Source of the DNA: Streptomyces showdoensis
GTDB taxonomy: Bacteria > Actinomycetota > Actinomycetes > Streptomycetales > Streptomycetaceae
Direction: 5' to 3'
Length of the DNA stretch: 64,000 nucleotides
Assembly (NCBI RefSeq): GCF_039535475.1
Contig: NZ_BAAAXG010000006.1
Location: 1-64,000, forward strand
Shown: positions 31,040-39,985 of the stretch, one piece after another
How positions within the stretch are numbered: position 1 is the stretch's first letter
Layout: every line of letters begins with the position of its first letter
Position numbers and translations under genes: made by a program
The notes under the pieces: model-generated
Databases searched by the model: none
What the model saw: only the letters and a program-made list of their open reading frames with translations
What the model was told of the DNA's origin: nothing

Positions 31040-34000
31040 TCAGTAGCCGATCCGCACACCGGTGACGGTGTGCCGGTCGGTGCGGCCGCCGGTGGTGCCG
31101 CCGAAGCCGACGAGGACGTTCTTCGGGAGCGTGACGGCCACGTCGATGACGCGGGTGCCGTCGACGCTCACCTGGAGGCGGCCGGTGGCGGTGACGACGG
31201 CGTCGACGGTGTGGCTGCCGGTGCGAAGGTTGGGCACGTTGGTCGCGGTGGCGGCGTACGTCAGGGTGGTGCCGCTGCCTCCGGTGGCGACCGCGACGAA
31301 GTTCGACGAGGGGTCGTTGACTCCGTTGTCGTAGGTGTCCAGGGTGACGGCCACGCCCGGGAGTCCGGCGAAGCCGAGGCTGCCGCCGCTGTTGGCGGCC
31401 AGCGCCTTGGGGGTGGTCCGGCTCGCGTCGAGCAGCAGCAGGGCGAGCCCGTCGGCGCCGGTGCCGCCGCCGACGGTGGTGGTGAAGCGGGCCTTCAGCC
31501 GCTCCGAGGGAACGGCGGTGGCCTGGACGGCGGAGCCGCGCTGGTAGGTCTGGACGGGGGTGAGTTCGAGGCTGGTGCCGGAGAGCCTGGCGCTTCCGTT
31601 GTACGTCCAGCCGTTGGGTCCGGGCGGCGGCACCGCGTACGCCGTGGCGGTGAGCGTGGCCCGGCGGACGGCGTGGATGTCGGTCTTCCCGCCGGTCGCC
31701 CCGGTGAAGGCGAGGAAGGCGGAGGGCGGCAGCGAGGCCACGGTGGTGCTCAGGCGCTGGGTGCCGTCGACGGAGACGGTGAGGGTGGTGCCGGTGACGG
31801 CGACCGCCACGGTGTGGCCGCCCGCGCGCAGGTTGGGCACGTTCGTCGTGGTCGAGGCGTAGGTGAGGGCGTCGCCGCTGCCGGTGGTGGCGATGCCGAC
31901 GAAGTTGGCCGAGGGGTCGGCCGCGCCGTTGTCGTAGGTGTCGAAGGTGACGGCCACGCCGGGGAGGCCGGAGAAGCCGAGGCCGCCGCCTCCGGTGCCC
32001 AGGGCGCTCGGGGTGGTCCTGGCGGGGTCGAGGAGGGCGAAGGAGAGTCCGTCGGCGCCGTCGCCGCCGCCGATGACGGTGGTGAAGGAGGCCTTGAGGC
32101 CGTCGGTGAGCACGGGCACGGGCCAGACGGCGGTGCCGCTCCGGCCGGGGGTCGCCTGGGTGAGCTGGAGGTCGCCGCCGGAGATCTGGGCGCTGCCGTT
32201 GAGCTTCCAGCCGCCCGCGTTGGGCCCGGGGACGGTGACGCCGGTGCCGGCGGCCCCGGTGCCGGTGAGGGTCTCGCTCAGAGCGCCGTGTCCGTCGTCG
32301 GAGGTGAGTTCGTAGGCGGCCTGGACGGTGCCGAGGGAGGTCGGCGAGAAGGTGACGGCCTGGTGGACGACGTCCTCGGGGCCGAGGACCTGGCCCTCGC
32401 TGATCGGGTTGGTGACGAGGAAGGGGGCGGCGGGCGGTTTGGCCTTGGTGATGGTGAGCGGGATGTTGCCGGTGTTGCTGATGTCGAAGGTCTTGGTCAC
32501 GGACTGGCCGACCTTCACCGAGCCGAAGTCCGTCGAGGTGGGGGTGACGGTCAGCCGGGCCTCACCGGTGACGGCGGTGCCGGTCAGGTCGACGGCGGCG
32601 GTGCCGTTCTGGCCCGTCACGGAGAGGGTGCCGGTGTCGGTGCCGTTGGTGGTGGGGGCGTAGGAGACCTGGACGGAGACGGACTGCTGGGGCTGCACGA
32701 CGGTGCCGGCGGCCGGCAGGCCGGTGGTGGTGTACGGGGCGGCGGCCGGGGTCGTCGCGGAGACGGTCTCGGGCTGGGTGCCGGTGTTGGTGAAGGTGAC
32801 GCCGAGGGACTTCTCGGTGCTGGTGGGCACGGTGCCGAAGTCGAGCGCCGTCGGGGCGGCGACGAGGCCGGGCCGGGTCCCGTAGCCGGTGAGGCCGAGC
32901 GCGCTGTCGCCGAGGTCGGTGGCGAAGGTCAGGACCGAGCTGTCCGGTCCGGGCGCGGTCGGGGCGAAGGACACCGGCACGGAGTAGGTGTCGCCGTTGT
33001 GCAGGGTGCGGGGCAGTCCGGCGGGGCTCGCGGTGAAGGCGCCCCCGGCCGGGGTGGTGACGGCGCCGATGGTCACGTCGCGGGTGGCGGTGACGGTCGC
33101 GGTCGCGGCGCCGGTGGAGCCGACGGCGACCTTGCCGAAGTCGAGGGGGGCGGCGGTGAGGGCGGTGTTGGCGGGGCGGCCGAAGGCGAGGACGTGGCCG
33201 TCGCGGGTGCCGACGTAGATCCGGCCGCCGTCGGTGGCGGGCACGGTGAACTTGGCGGCGGTGCCGATCGGCGCCGACCAGCGCAGCTTGAGCCGGCCGC
33301 CCACGGGGACGGCGTCGTACGCGCGCAGCCGGCCGTTGGCGCCGTTGGTGCCGTCCGCGTGGATGATCCAGACGAGGGCGGAGCCGGGGTTGGTGCCGGT
33401 GGAGGTGACCACGGGCGAGCCGGAGGTGTAGCCGAAGGTCTCGGTGCTGCTGCCGGTGTTGGTGAGCGCGGGTGCGCCGGCGCCGGTGAGGCCGTACGCG
33501 AAGGCGCGCAGCGGGCCGCGGGAGCCGGCGGTGTACACGTAGCCGCCCTGGCCGCCGTACACCCCCGGGTGGCCCCAGACGCCCTCGTACGGGCCGAAGG
33601 TGCCGAGGACCTTGTCGGTGCCGCCGGGTCCCTGGGAGCGTCCGCCGAGGTCGTCGCGGTCGAGGAGGAAGAGCCTGCCGTCCTTGCCGATCTGCACGAG
33701 GAGCCTGGGGTGGGCGCTGGTGCCGAAGGGGGTGCCGGGGAGGGCGACGGGGCCGCCGGAGCCGAGGTCGGTGTCGTTGAGGTCGAGCTGGTTGGCGTTG
33801 GAGGGGCTGAAGAAGTCCTGGGCGGACAGCGTGCCGTCGCTGTTGACGCCGAGCCGGACCACGGACTCCGAGAGCTGTCCGGGGGGCATGCTGCCGGGGC
33901 CCGGCGCGGGGGTGACGCCGTTGCCGGTGGTGAGGATGATCCGGCCGGGGCCGTCGGAGACGAGTCCGCCGCCGCTCATCCAGACGCCGGCCATGCCGTT

Positions 34001-34789
34001 GGCGGAGGAGTCCTCGGTGGCCCACAGGGTCGTCCTGCGGGTCGTGGTGTCGACGCCGAGGACGTAGCCGACGTACGGGCCGCGGTCGCAGTGCGAGGCG
34101 AAGCCCGCGTAGACGGAGCCGCCCATGAGGAGCAGCCCGGGGCGCTGTCCGGCCGTGTACGGGTTGAAGGCGCGCGAAGGGTCGTTCGTCGGCGCCCCGG
34201 TGACCTTGACGGGCCAGCCGGCGCGCTCGGCGCCGGTGGCGGGGTCGACGGCGTGCACGTACCAGTTCGGGTGCTGGTCGTCGGGGCCGTCGTTCACCTT
34301 GGAGGTGAGGTAGAGGGAGTCGGTCGCCGGGTCGTACACGGGGGTCGCGGTGACGCCGATGTTCGGCACCAGGTCGCCGCAGCTGATGGCGGCGGCGGGC
34401 CAGGCCGGGCCGAGGTCGCGGGTCCACCCGATGGCGCCGGACGCGGGGTCCAGGCCGTAGAGCTTGTTGTTCTCGGTGGCGACGACGAGGGTGCCGCCCA
34501 CGACGAGGGGCTGGGCGTAGACCTGGCCGTCGACGGCGGTCGAGAACTGCTGGCCGAAGTCGGAGCTGGACACCTGGTCGGGGGCGAGGCCCGGCTCGTC
34601 CTGGTCCCAGCCCGTGCGCAGGGTGTCGTGCGAGATGGTGCCCTGGTCGGCGGCGGCCGCGCGCGCGGCGGGCGCCGGAGCGGGCGGTGCCGGTGCCGCG
34701 GCGACCGGGCCGGAGCCCGGCAGGGCTCCCACGCCCAGGACCAGACACATCGTCAGGAAGCGGGCGACTGCCCTGCGTCTGCTGGTCAT
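31040..34789 (-). CDS. Large secreted beta-propeller, Ig-like and double-lectin protein
   Basis: 1249-aa exported protein. Signal peptide with RRR and a hydrophobic core (FLTMCLVLGVGALPG), then an Ala/Pro linker. A PQQ-like propeller (about 50-520) has repeats such as GTLVVATENNKLYGLDPASG and GGRIYVGTRDGHVLAFG. Three to four choice-of-anchor D/ASH-type beta domains (about 525-860; LDFGKVAVGSTG, LDFGTVPTSTEK, TDFGSVKVGQSV) follow. Two legume-lectin-like domains end it (about 880-1065 and 1085-1249) with near-repeated FDTYDNGAADPSANFVGIAT and LDTYDNGVNDPSSNFVAVAT. Probably binds surface or environmental glycans. The ATG at 34787-34789 with AAGGTGG defines the start. The stop lies 45 bp from the convergent lipoprotein gene. 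Confidence 0.87.
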   Translation of the reverse strand: MTSRRRAVARFLTMCLVLGVGALPGSGPVAAAPAPPAPAPAARAAAADQGTISHDTLRTGWDQDEPGLAPDQVSSSDFGQQFSTAVDGQVYAQPLVVGGTLVVATENNKLYGLDPASGAIGWTRDLGPAWPAAAISCGDLVPNIGVTATPVYDPATDSLYLTSKVNDGPDDQHPNWYVHAVDPATGAERAGWPVKVTGAPTNDPSRAFNPYTAGQRPGLLLMGGSVYAGFASHCDRGPYVGYVLGVDTTTRRTTLWATEDSSANGMAGVWMSGGGLVSDGPGRIILTTGNGVTPAPGPGSMPPGQLSESVVRLGVNSDGTLSAQDFFSPSNANQLDLNDTDLGSGGPVALPGTPFGTSAHPRLLVQIGKDGRLFLLDRDDLGGRSQGPGGTDKVLGTFGPYEGVWGHPGVYGGQGGYVYTAGSRGPLRAFAYGLTGAGAPALTNTGSSTETFGYTSGSPVVTSTGTNPGSALVWIIHADGTNGANGRLRAYDAVPVGGRLKLRWSAPIGTAAKFTVPATDGGRIYVGTRDGHVLAFGRPANTALTAAPLDFGKVAVGSTGAATATVTATRDVTIGAVTTPAGGAFTASPAGLPRTLHNGDTYSVPVSFAPTAPGPDSSVLTFATDLGDSALGLTGYGTRPGLVAAPTALDFGTVPTSTEKSLGVTFTNTGTQPETVSATTPAAAPYTTTGLPAAGTVVQPQQSVSVQVSYAPTTNGTDTGTLSVTGQNGTAAVDLTGTAVTGEARLTVTPTSTDFGSVKVGQSVTKTFDISNTGNIPLTITKAKPPAAPFLVTNPISEGQVLGPEDVVHQAVTFSPTSLGTVQAAYELTSDDGHGALSETLTGTGAAGTGVTVPGPNAGGWKLNGSAQISGGDLQLTQATPGRSGTAVWPVPVLTDGLKASFTTVIGGGDGADGLSFALLDPARTTPSALGTGGGGLGFSGLPGVAVTFDTYDNGAADPSANFVGIATTGSGDALTYASTTTNVPNLRAGGHTVAVAVTGTTLTVSVDGTQRLSTTVASLPPSAFLAFTGATGGKTDIHAVRRATLTATAYAVPPPGPNGWTYNGSARLSGTSLELTPVQTYQRGSAVQATAVPSERLKARFTTTVGGGTGADGLALLLLDASRTTPKALAANSGGSLGFAGLPGVAVTLDTYDNGVNDPSSNFVAVATGGSGTTLTYAATATNVPNLRTGSHTVDAVVTATGRLQVSVDGTRVIDVAVTLPKNVLVGFGGTTGGRTDRHTVTGVRIGY

Positions 34790-35112
34790 CGCGTCCACCT
34801 TCACGTGCGCGCAGCGGGGGCGGAGCCGGTGTGCGCGCTCCGCCGTGGCCATGGTCGAAGCCATGGTGGGGCGAGCCTGCCGCACCGGGCCGCCCCGACG
34901 CGAGGGGCGCGGCACACGTCACCTGGTCGGGTGGCGCGGCCGCGTCCTGGTGGCGGTCGGGGCGGCGCGCCGGACCGGGCTCTCCGCGTTCCGGGGCTCC
35001 CCGGGAAAAGCGTGCGGGAAAAATCCGGCGCCGATGTCGAGAACGCGCGTCCGGCTCCGTCCCCGGAGTGGATGCGGCCACTATGGGCGCACGGACACCG
35101 AGGAGCGACATC
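34790..35112. other. Divergent intergenic region with ECF promoter
   Basis: 323 bp between the propeller/lectin gene and the DGPF gene. No gene seen. It contains the ECF42-type promoter described separately and must also hold the promoter of the minus-strand gene, which I could not identify. Confidence 0.6.
35035..35061 (+). promoter_or_regulatory. ECF42-type promoter of the DGPF-sigma operon
   Basis: TGTCGA (35035-35040), a 17-bp spacer, then CGTC (35058-35061), 52 bp before the DGPF start codon. From memory, ECF42 sigma factors of S. venezuelae recognise TGTCGA with a CGA/TC -10 element, so this is very likely the autoregulated promoter. Confidence 0.7.
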
Positions 35113-35520
35113 ATGGCCAAGTACCTGCTGCTGAAGCACTACCGGGGCGCCCCGGCCGCGGTCAACGACGTGCCGATGGACCGGTGGACGCCGGAGGAGA
35201 TCTCGGCGCACATCCGGTACATGAACGACTTCGCGGCCCGGCTGGAGAAGACCGGCGAGTTCGTCGACGGCCAGGCGCTGGCCCCCGAGGGCGCGTGGGT
35301 CCGGTACGACGGCGAGGGGCGCCCGCCGGTCACCGACGGTCCCTTCGCGGAGACCAAGGACCTCATCGCGGGCTGGATGGTCATCGACGTGGACGGCTAC
35401 GACCGCGCGGTCGAGCTGGCCGGGGAGCTGTCGGCCGCGCCCGGTGCGGGCGGCGCGCCGATCCACGAGTGGCTGGAGGTGCGCCCGTTCCTGTCCGCGC
35501 CCCCCACCATCACGGAGTGA
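35113..35520 (+). CDS. DGPF/YCII-family protein paired with ECF42 sigma factor
   Basis: 135-aa ferredoxin-like YCII-related protein. It carries the DGPF signature as VTDGPFAETKDLIAGW near residue 75, plus KYLLLKHYRG at the start. Genes of this family are the standard partners of ECF42 sigma factors. ATG at 35113 after GAGGAGCG. Its stop is 8 bp before the sigma gene, and both sit behind a promoter of the ECF42 type. Biochemical role unknown. Confidence 0.92.
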   Translation: MAKYLLLKHYRGAPAAVNDVPMDRWTPEEISAHIRYMNDFAARLEKTGEFVDGQALAPEGAWVRYDGEGRPPVTDGPFAETKDLIAGWMVIDVDGYDRAVELAGELSAAPGAGGAPIHEWLEVRPFLSAPPTITE

Positions 35521-35528
35521 CACCCCCC

Positions 35529-36716
35529 ATGGACGAGGCCCTGCTCAGGAGCCTCACCCCGGGCGTGATCGCCGTCCTCGTCCGCCGCGGAGCCGACTTC
35601 GCGGCGGCCGAGGACGCCGTCCAGGAGGCCCTGGTCGAGGCGTTCCGGGCCGGGGCGGACCAGGCACCGCGGGACGCCAAGGGCTGGCTGGTCACCGTGG
35701 CCTGGCGCAAGTTCCTCGACGCGACGCGCGCCGACGCCGCCCGGCGGCGGCGGGAGGACCGCGTCGCGGAGGAGCCGGCGCCCGGCCCGGCCCCCGCGGT
35801 GGACGACACGCTCCGGCTCTACTTCCTGTGCGCCCACCCGTCGCTGACCCCGGCCTCGGCGGTCGCGCTCACGCTGCGCGCGGTCGGCGGGCTGACCACC
35901 CGCCAGATCGCCGAGGCCTACCTGGTGCCCGAGGCGACCATGGCGCAGCGGATCAGCCGGGCCAAGCGGACCGTCTCCGGGGTGCGCTTCGACCGTCCGG
36001 GCGACGTCTCGACCGTGCTGCGCGTGCTCTACCTGGTCTTCAACGAGGGCTACTCGGGAGACGTGGACCTCGCCGCCGAGGCGATCCGGCTCACCCGGCA
36101 GCTCGCGGCCCGGGTCGACCATCCGGAGCCGGCCGGGCTGCTCGCCCTCATGCTGCTCCACCACGCCCGGCGGGCCGCCCGGACGGCGCCGGACGGCAGC
36201 CTCGTCCCGCTCGCCGAGCAGGACCGGGGCCGGTGGGACACCGCGCTGATCGCCGAGGGCGTCGACGTCCTACAGGTCGCCCTCGCCCGCGACCGGCTGG
36301 GCGAGTTCCAGGCCCAGGCCGCGATCGCCGCGCTCCACGCCGACGCGCCCACCGCCGCGGAGACCGACTGGGTGCAGATCGTGGAGTGGTACGACGAGCT
36401 GGTGCGGCTGACCGGCAGCCCGGTCGTCCGGCTGAACCGGGCGGTCGCCGTGGGCGAGGCCGACGGGCCGCGGGCCGGCCTCGCCGCCCTCGCGGCGCTG
36501 GACGCCTCGCTGCCCCGGTACGACGCGGTGGCCGCGTACCTCCACGAACGGGACGGCGACCTGCCGAGGGCGGCCCGGCTGTACGCGGAGGCCGCTCACC
36601 GGGCCGCCGACCTGGCCGAGCGCGACCACCTGACCCGGCAGGCGGCGCGGCTCAACACCCGGCTGCGGGAGGGCCGCCGGAGACAGGCCCGGCACGATCC
36701 GCACGACACGGCCTAA
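35529..36716 (+). CDS. ECF42-group RNA polymerase sigma factor
   Basis: 395-aa sigma factor. Sigma-2 region: FAAAEDAVQEALVEAFRAG and PRDAKGWLVTVAWRKFLD. Sigma-4 region: LTTRQIAEAYLVPEATMAQRISRAK. A roughly 200-residue C-terminal extension (TPR-like, with LYLVFNEGYSG, WVQIVEWYDELVRLTGSPVVRLNRAVA) is characteristic of ECF42/DUF6596 and required for activity in studied members. There is no anti-sigma gene; control is thought to go through the extension. The stop overlaps the convergent amidohydrolase stop by 4 bp. ATG at 35529. Confidence 0.93.
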   Translation: MDEALLRSLTPGVIAVLVRRGADFAAAEDAVQEALVEAFRAGADQAPRDAKGWLVTVAWRKFLDATRADAARRRREDRVAEEPAPGPAPAVDDTLRLYFLCAHPSLTPASAVALTLRAVGGLTTRQIAEAYLVPEATMAQRISRAKRTVSGVRFDRPGDVSTVLRVLYLVFNEGYSGDVDLAAEAIRLTRQLAARVDHPEPAGLLALMLLHHARRAARTAPDGSLVPLAEQDRGRWDTALIAEGVDVLQVALARDRLGEFQAQAAIAALHADAPTAAETDWVQIVEWYDELVRLTGSPVVRLNRAVAVGEADGPRAGLAALAALDASLPRYDAVAAYLHERDGDLPRAARLYAEAAHRAADLAERDHLTRQAARLNTRLREGRRRQARHDPHDTA

Positions 36717-38365
36717 CCGACGCTGTGCACCACCTCTCCGCCCACGACGACCGTCTCCGCGACCGTGCCGGGGATGTCGTCGGGGTCGATGCTCAGGATG
36801 TCGCGGGAGAGGACGACGAAGTCGGCCAGCTTGCCGACCGAGAGCGAACCCCGCTCCTCCTCCAGGAAGTTGGCGCGGGCGGAGCCCATGGTGTAGCCCT
36901 CCACGGCGGTCGCGACGTCGATCGTCTCGCCCGCGGTCCAGGCCTCGCCGCCGCCGGGCGGGCGGCGGGTGACGGCGGCGTGGATGCCGATCATCGGGTC
37001 CATCTCGGCCACGTTCCAGTCGCTGGACAGGGCGAGCAGCGCGCCGGCGGCGTGCAGGCTGCGCAGCGGCCAGGCCTTGTGCCAGCGCTCGGGGCCGATG
37101 TTCTCGGCCCAGTCCTGGCCCGGGCCGGCGATGTCGGGGGCGGCGTGCCGGGGCTGCATGCAGGCGGTGACCCCGAGGGCGGCGAAGCGCGGGGTGTCGG
37201 CCGGGTCGAGGCATTCGACGTGGACGACCTGGTGGCGGGCGTCGCGCGGCCCGTTCACGGCGCGGGCCCGCTCGACGGCGTCGAGGACGGTGCGGATGCC
37301 CCGGTCGCCGGTGGCGTGCACGAAGCACTGGAAGCCGCGCGCGTCGAGGTGGGTGAGGAGCGCGGCGAACTCCTCGGGCGGGTAGAACGTGTCGCCCCGG
37401 TGGTGGCCGCAGCCCGCGTACGGTTCGAGGAGGGCGGCGGTACGGGGTTCCACGACGTCGTCGATGTAGAGCTTCAGCGGCCCGACCCGCAGCCGGTCGT
37501 CGGCGAACTCCTCGGCCGCGGCGGCGAACGCGTCGAGTTCCGCCTCGGTGGTGCCGCGCGGGTGGAAGAGGGCGGCGACGATCCGGGAGCGGAGCCGGCC
37601 CTCGGCGCGGGCGCGCTGGAAGAGGGCCAGGTCGTCGAGGGAGTTCTGCGGTTCGACCACGGTGGTGATGCCGTAGCGGACGGCGTCGTCCAGGCTCTTG
37701 GCGAGGCGCCCGTACTGGCGGTCCGGCGACGCCCAGGGGACGCCGAGCTCGCGCAGGGCGCGGTGCCCGTCGCGGGACAGCCCCTTGACGGCGAAGTCCT
37801 TGACGAATCCGGTGGGTTCGCCGGTCTCCGGGTCGGTGACGGCGGTGCCGAACGGCAGCTCGGTGCGGTCGGCGCGGACGCCGAGGCGCCGCAGGGCGGC
37901 GGTGTTGAGCCAGGCGGTGTGGACGTCGTAGCTGAGGACGAGCGCCGGGGTGTCGCCGGTCGCGGGGTCCAGGTCGGCGGCGGTGGGCATCCGGCCGTCG
38001 GGGATCACGGAGTAGTCGAACGCCTCGGCCTCGATCCAGGGGGCGTCCGGGTGGGCCGCGCGCCAGGCGCGGATGCGGGCGTGCACGGCGTCGAGGTCGC
38101 GGGCGCCGGCGAGCTGGACGCAGGCGTCGTCCGAGCCGAGGCGCACGTGGTTGTGGGCGTCGACGAAGCCGGGCAGGACGAGCCGGCCGCCCGCGTCGAG
38201 GACGTGGGTGCCGGGTCCGATCCAGGCCTCGGCGCGGGCCGCGGCACCGACCCACACGATCCGGCCGTCCCGGACGGCGAGGGCCTGGGCCTCCGGGAGG
38301 GCGGGGTCGACGGTGTGGACGCGGGCCCGGGTGAGGACGAGGTCGGCGGGTGCGGGGTGGTTCAT
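36713..38365 (-). CDS. Amidohydrolase, YtcJ-like
   Basis: 550-aa metal-dependent amidohydrolase of the YtcJ/AepA type. The first metal motif is FVDAHNHV (HxH) near residue 70; HATGDRGIR, VHVECLDP and SSDWNVAEMDP supply further ligands and the catalytic Asp. The C-terminal strand SVGKLADFVVLSRDIL is typical. Substrate unknown. The gene follows an NCS1 purine/cytosine-type permease by 50 bp and both face a TetR regulator, so the pair probably imports and hydrolyses a nitrogenous ring or amide compound. ATG at 38363-38365. Confidence 0.9.
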   Translation of the reverse strand: MNHPAPADLVLTRARVHTVDPALPEAQALAVRDGRIVWVGAAARAEAWIGPGTHVLDAGGRLVLPGFVDAHNHVRLGSDDACVQLAGARDLDAVHARIRAWRAAHPDAPWIEAEAFDYSVIPDGRMPTAADLDPATGDTPALVLSYDVHTAWLNTAALRRLGVRADRTELPFGTAVTDPETGEPTGFVKDFAVKGLSRDGHRALRELGVPWASPDRQYGRLAKSLDDAVRYGITTVVEPQNSLDDLALFQRARAEGRLRSRIVAALFHPRGTTEAELDAFAAAAEEFADDRLRVGPLKLYIDDVVEPRTAALLEPYAGCGHHRGDTFYPPEEFAALLTHLDARGFQCFVHATGDRGIRTVLDAVERARAVNGPRDARHQVVHVECLDPADTPRFAALGVTACMQPRHAAPDIAGPGQDWAENIGPERWHKAWPLRSLHAAGALLALSSDWNVAEMDPMIGIHAAVTRRPPGGGEAWTAGETIDVATAVEGYTMGSARANFLEEERGSLSVGKLADFVVLSRDILSIDPDDIPGTVAETVVVGGEVVHSVG

Positions 38366-38415
38366 GGGGTTCTTCTTCTCTGGAGGGGTGGGCGGGGTGG
38401 TGGCGGGGCGGGCGC

Positions 38416-39813
38416 TCAGGCCGCCGCGGGCCGGACCGTGCGGCGGGCCAGGAGGACGTAGACGAGGGCCGAGACGGCCGAGCCGAGCAGGGTGAGGTCG
38501 GCGCCGCCCAGCGGGGCGACCAGGGGGCCGGTCCAGAGCTCGGAGTCGCAGGTCAGCGCGGCGAAGAGCATGCCGGCGAGGAGCGCGACCAGACCGGCCG
38601 GGTGCCAGCCGGCCCGGTACCGGTAGGGCCCGTCCCCGGCGAGGTGCAGGGCCTCGGCGTCGTACGTGCAGCGGCGCAGCACCATGTCGGCGAGGAAGAC
38701 GCCGCCCCAGGGGGCGAACACGATGATCAGGAGGGAGAGGAAGGAGAGCAGCGAGGTGGTGAAGTCGACGAGGAAGAGGGCGCCGAGGGAGCCGGCGGCG
38801 GTGACGGCCGCGCTGACGAGGATCGCGCGGGCCCGGCTCCAGGGGATGCCGAGGACCTGGAGGTTCAGGCTGGACGAGTAGAGCGTGATGATCGAGTTGG
38901 TGACGGAGCCGCCGAGGACCAGGGCGAGGAAGACCGGCTGGAACCAGCCGGGCAGCAGCCCTTCCGTACCGGCGACGGCGTCGGTCATGTCGGCCTGGGT
39001 GGCGGCGGCGGCGCCCGCGACCCCGAGCGCCACGGACGAGAGCAGGCCACCGAGGCCGCCGCTCCAGGTGAGCGCCCTGAGGGAGGTGGTGCGGGGCAGG
39101 TAGCGGGTGTAGTCGGCGGGCATCGGGACGTACGAGAAGGGGCCCGCGAACATCACGACGAGGGCGAGGCTCCAGCCGGACGCGCCGGGTGCGGCGGCGG
39201 GGGCGGCGGTGTCGGTGCCGGGCAGCAGGAGGGCGATGAGCACGGCGAAGCCGGCGGCGAGGACGTACGCCATCCAGCGTTCGGCCCACTGGACGGTGGC
39301 GTGCCCCCACAGGGCGACGGCGAAGGTCAGGGCCAGGGTGACGCCGAGGGAGAGGGCGCGCGGGAGCGGGCCGCCGCTCCAGCCGAGGTCGGCGAGGAAG
39401 GCTTCGAGGGCGAGGGTGCCGACGACCGTGTTGACGATCGTGTAGCCGATGCTGACGACCCAGTTGAGCAGTCCGGCGGGCCAGTTGCCGCGGACGCCGA
39501 AGGCGGCGCGGGAGATGACGAGGGTGGCGGTGCCGGTGCGGACGCCGCTGAGGCCGGCGGCGCTGATGGCGAAGAAGGAGAGTCCGCCGAGCACGACGAC
39601 GGCGGTGGCCTGCCAGAAGGAGAGGCCGAAGGCGACGGCGAGGGCGCCGTTGATGACGTAGGTGAAGGTGAGGTTCGAGCCGAACCAGAGCCAGAACAGG
39701 TCCTTGGCCCCGCCGTGGCGTTCGGAGTCGGGGATGGGGTCGATGCCGTGTTCCTCGACCTGGAAGACCTCGTCCCGGCCCGCTGTCGCGGGCGTCGTCT
39801 CGTGTCCGGGCAC
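38416..39813 (-). CDS. NCS1-family purine/cytosine permease
   Basis: 465-aa transporter with about 12 TM helices. Characteristic stretches: EEHGIDPIPDSERHG before TM1, FWLWFGSNLTFTYVINGALA, GVRGNWPAGLLNW and ADYTRYLPRTTS. Family members import cytosine, purines, allantoin or hydantoins with Na+ or H+. GTG start at 39813. It heads a two-gene unit with the amidohydrolase and is divergent from a TetR repressor, with a clear inverted-repeat operator 28-62 bp upstream. Confidence 0.92.
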   Translation of the reverse strand: MPGHETTPATAGRDEVFQVEEHGIDPIPDSERHGGAKDLFWLWFGSNLTFTYVINGALAVAFGLSFWQATAVVVLGGLSFFAISAAGLSGVRTGTATLVISRAAFGVRGNWPAGLLNWVVSIGYTIVNTVVGTLALEAFLADLGWSGGPLPRALSLGVTLALTFAVALWGHATVQWAERWMAYVLAAGFAVLIALLLPGTDTAAPAAAPGASGWSLALVVMFAGPFSYVPMPADYTRYLPRTTSLRALTWSGGLGGLLSSVALGVAGAAAATQADMTDAVAGTEGLLPGWFQPVFLALVLGGSVTNSIITLYSSSLNLQVLGIPWSRARAILVSAAVTAAGSLGALFLVDFTTSLLSFLSLLIIVFAPWGGVFLADMVLRRCTYDAEALHLAGDGPYRYRAGWHPAGLVALLAGMLFAALTCDSELWTGPLVAPLGGADLTLLGSAVSALVYVLLARRTVRPAAA

Positions 39814-39840
39814 ACCGCACTCCTGTCGTGGACATCTTCT

Positions 39841-39875
39841 TTGAATGACGTTCTAACTCTTTGAACGGCATTCAA
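39841..39875. promoter_or_regulatory. TetR-type operator between permease and regulator
   Basis: Inverted repeat TTGAATGACGTTC (39841-39853) and GAACGGCATTCAA (39863-39875), 12 of 13 positions complementary, with a 9-bp AT-rich spacer. Each arm is itself a pseudo-palindrome of the GAA-TTC type. It is placed to repress both divergent genes. Confidence 0.7.
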
Positions 39876-39985
39876 GATGTGCGATACATTCCGGCCACGT
39901 CAAGACCCTGGCGGAAACCGGTTAGGGTCGATCCCGCCAGGAACGTGCAGGAGCGGGACACGGACGAGGAACGGGGCGGACAGCG

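Noticed and set aside
28597..31065. 822-aa plus-strand frame across the DUF6153, DUF305 and propeller genes
   Set aside because: Out-of-frame Arg/Pro-rich shadow spanning three clear genes and their intergenic gaps.
31070..35134. 1354-aa plus-strand open frame opposite the propeller/lectin gene
   Set aside because: Antisense shadow with Gly/Val/Ala-rich composition and no domains; the minus strand carries signal peptide and repeats.
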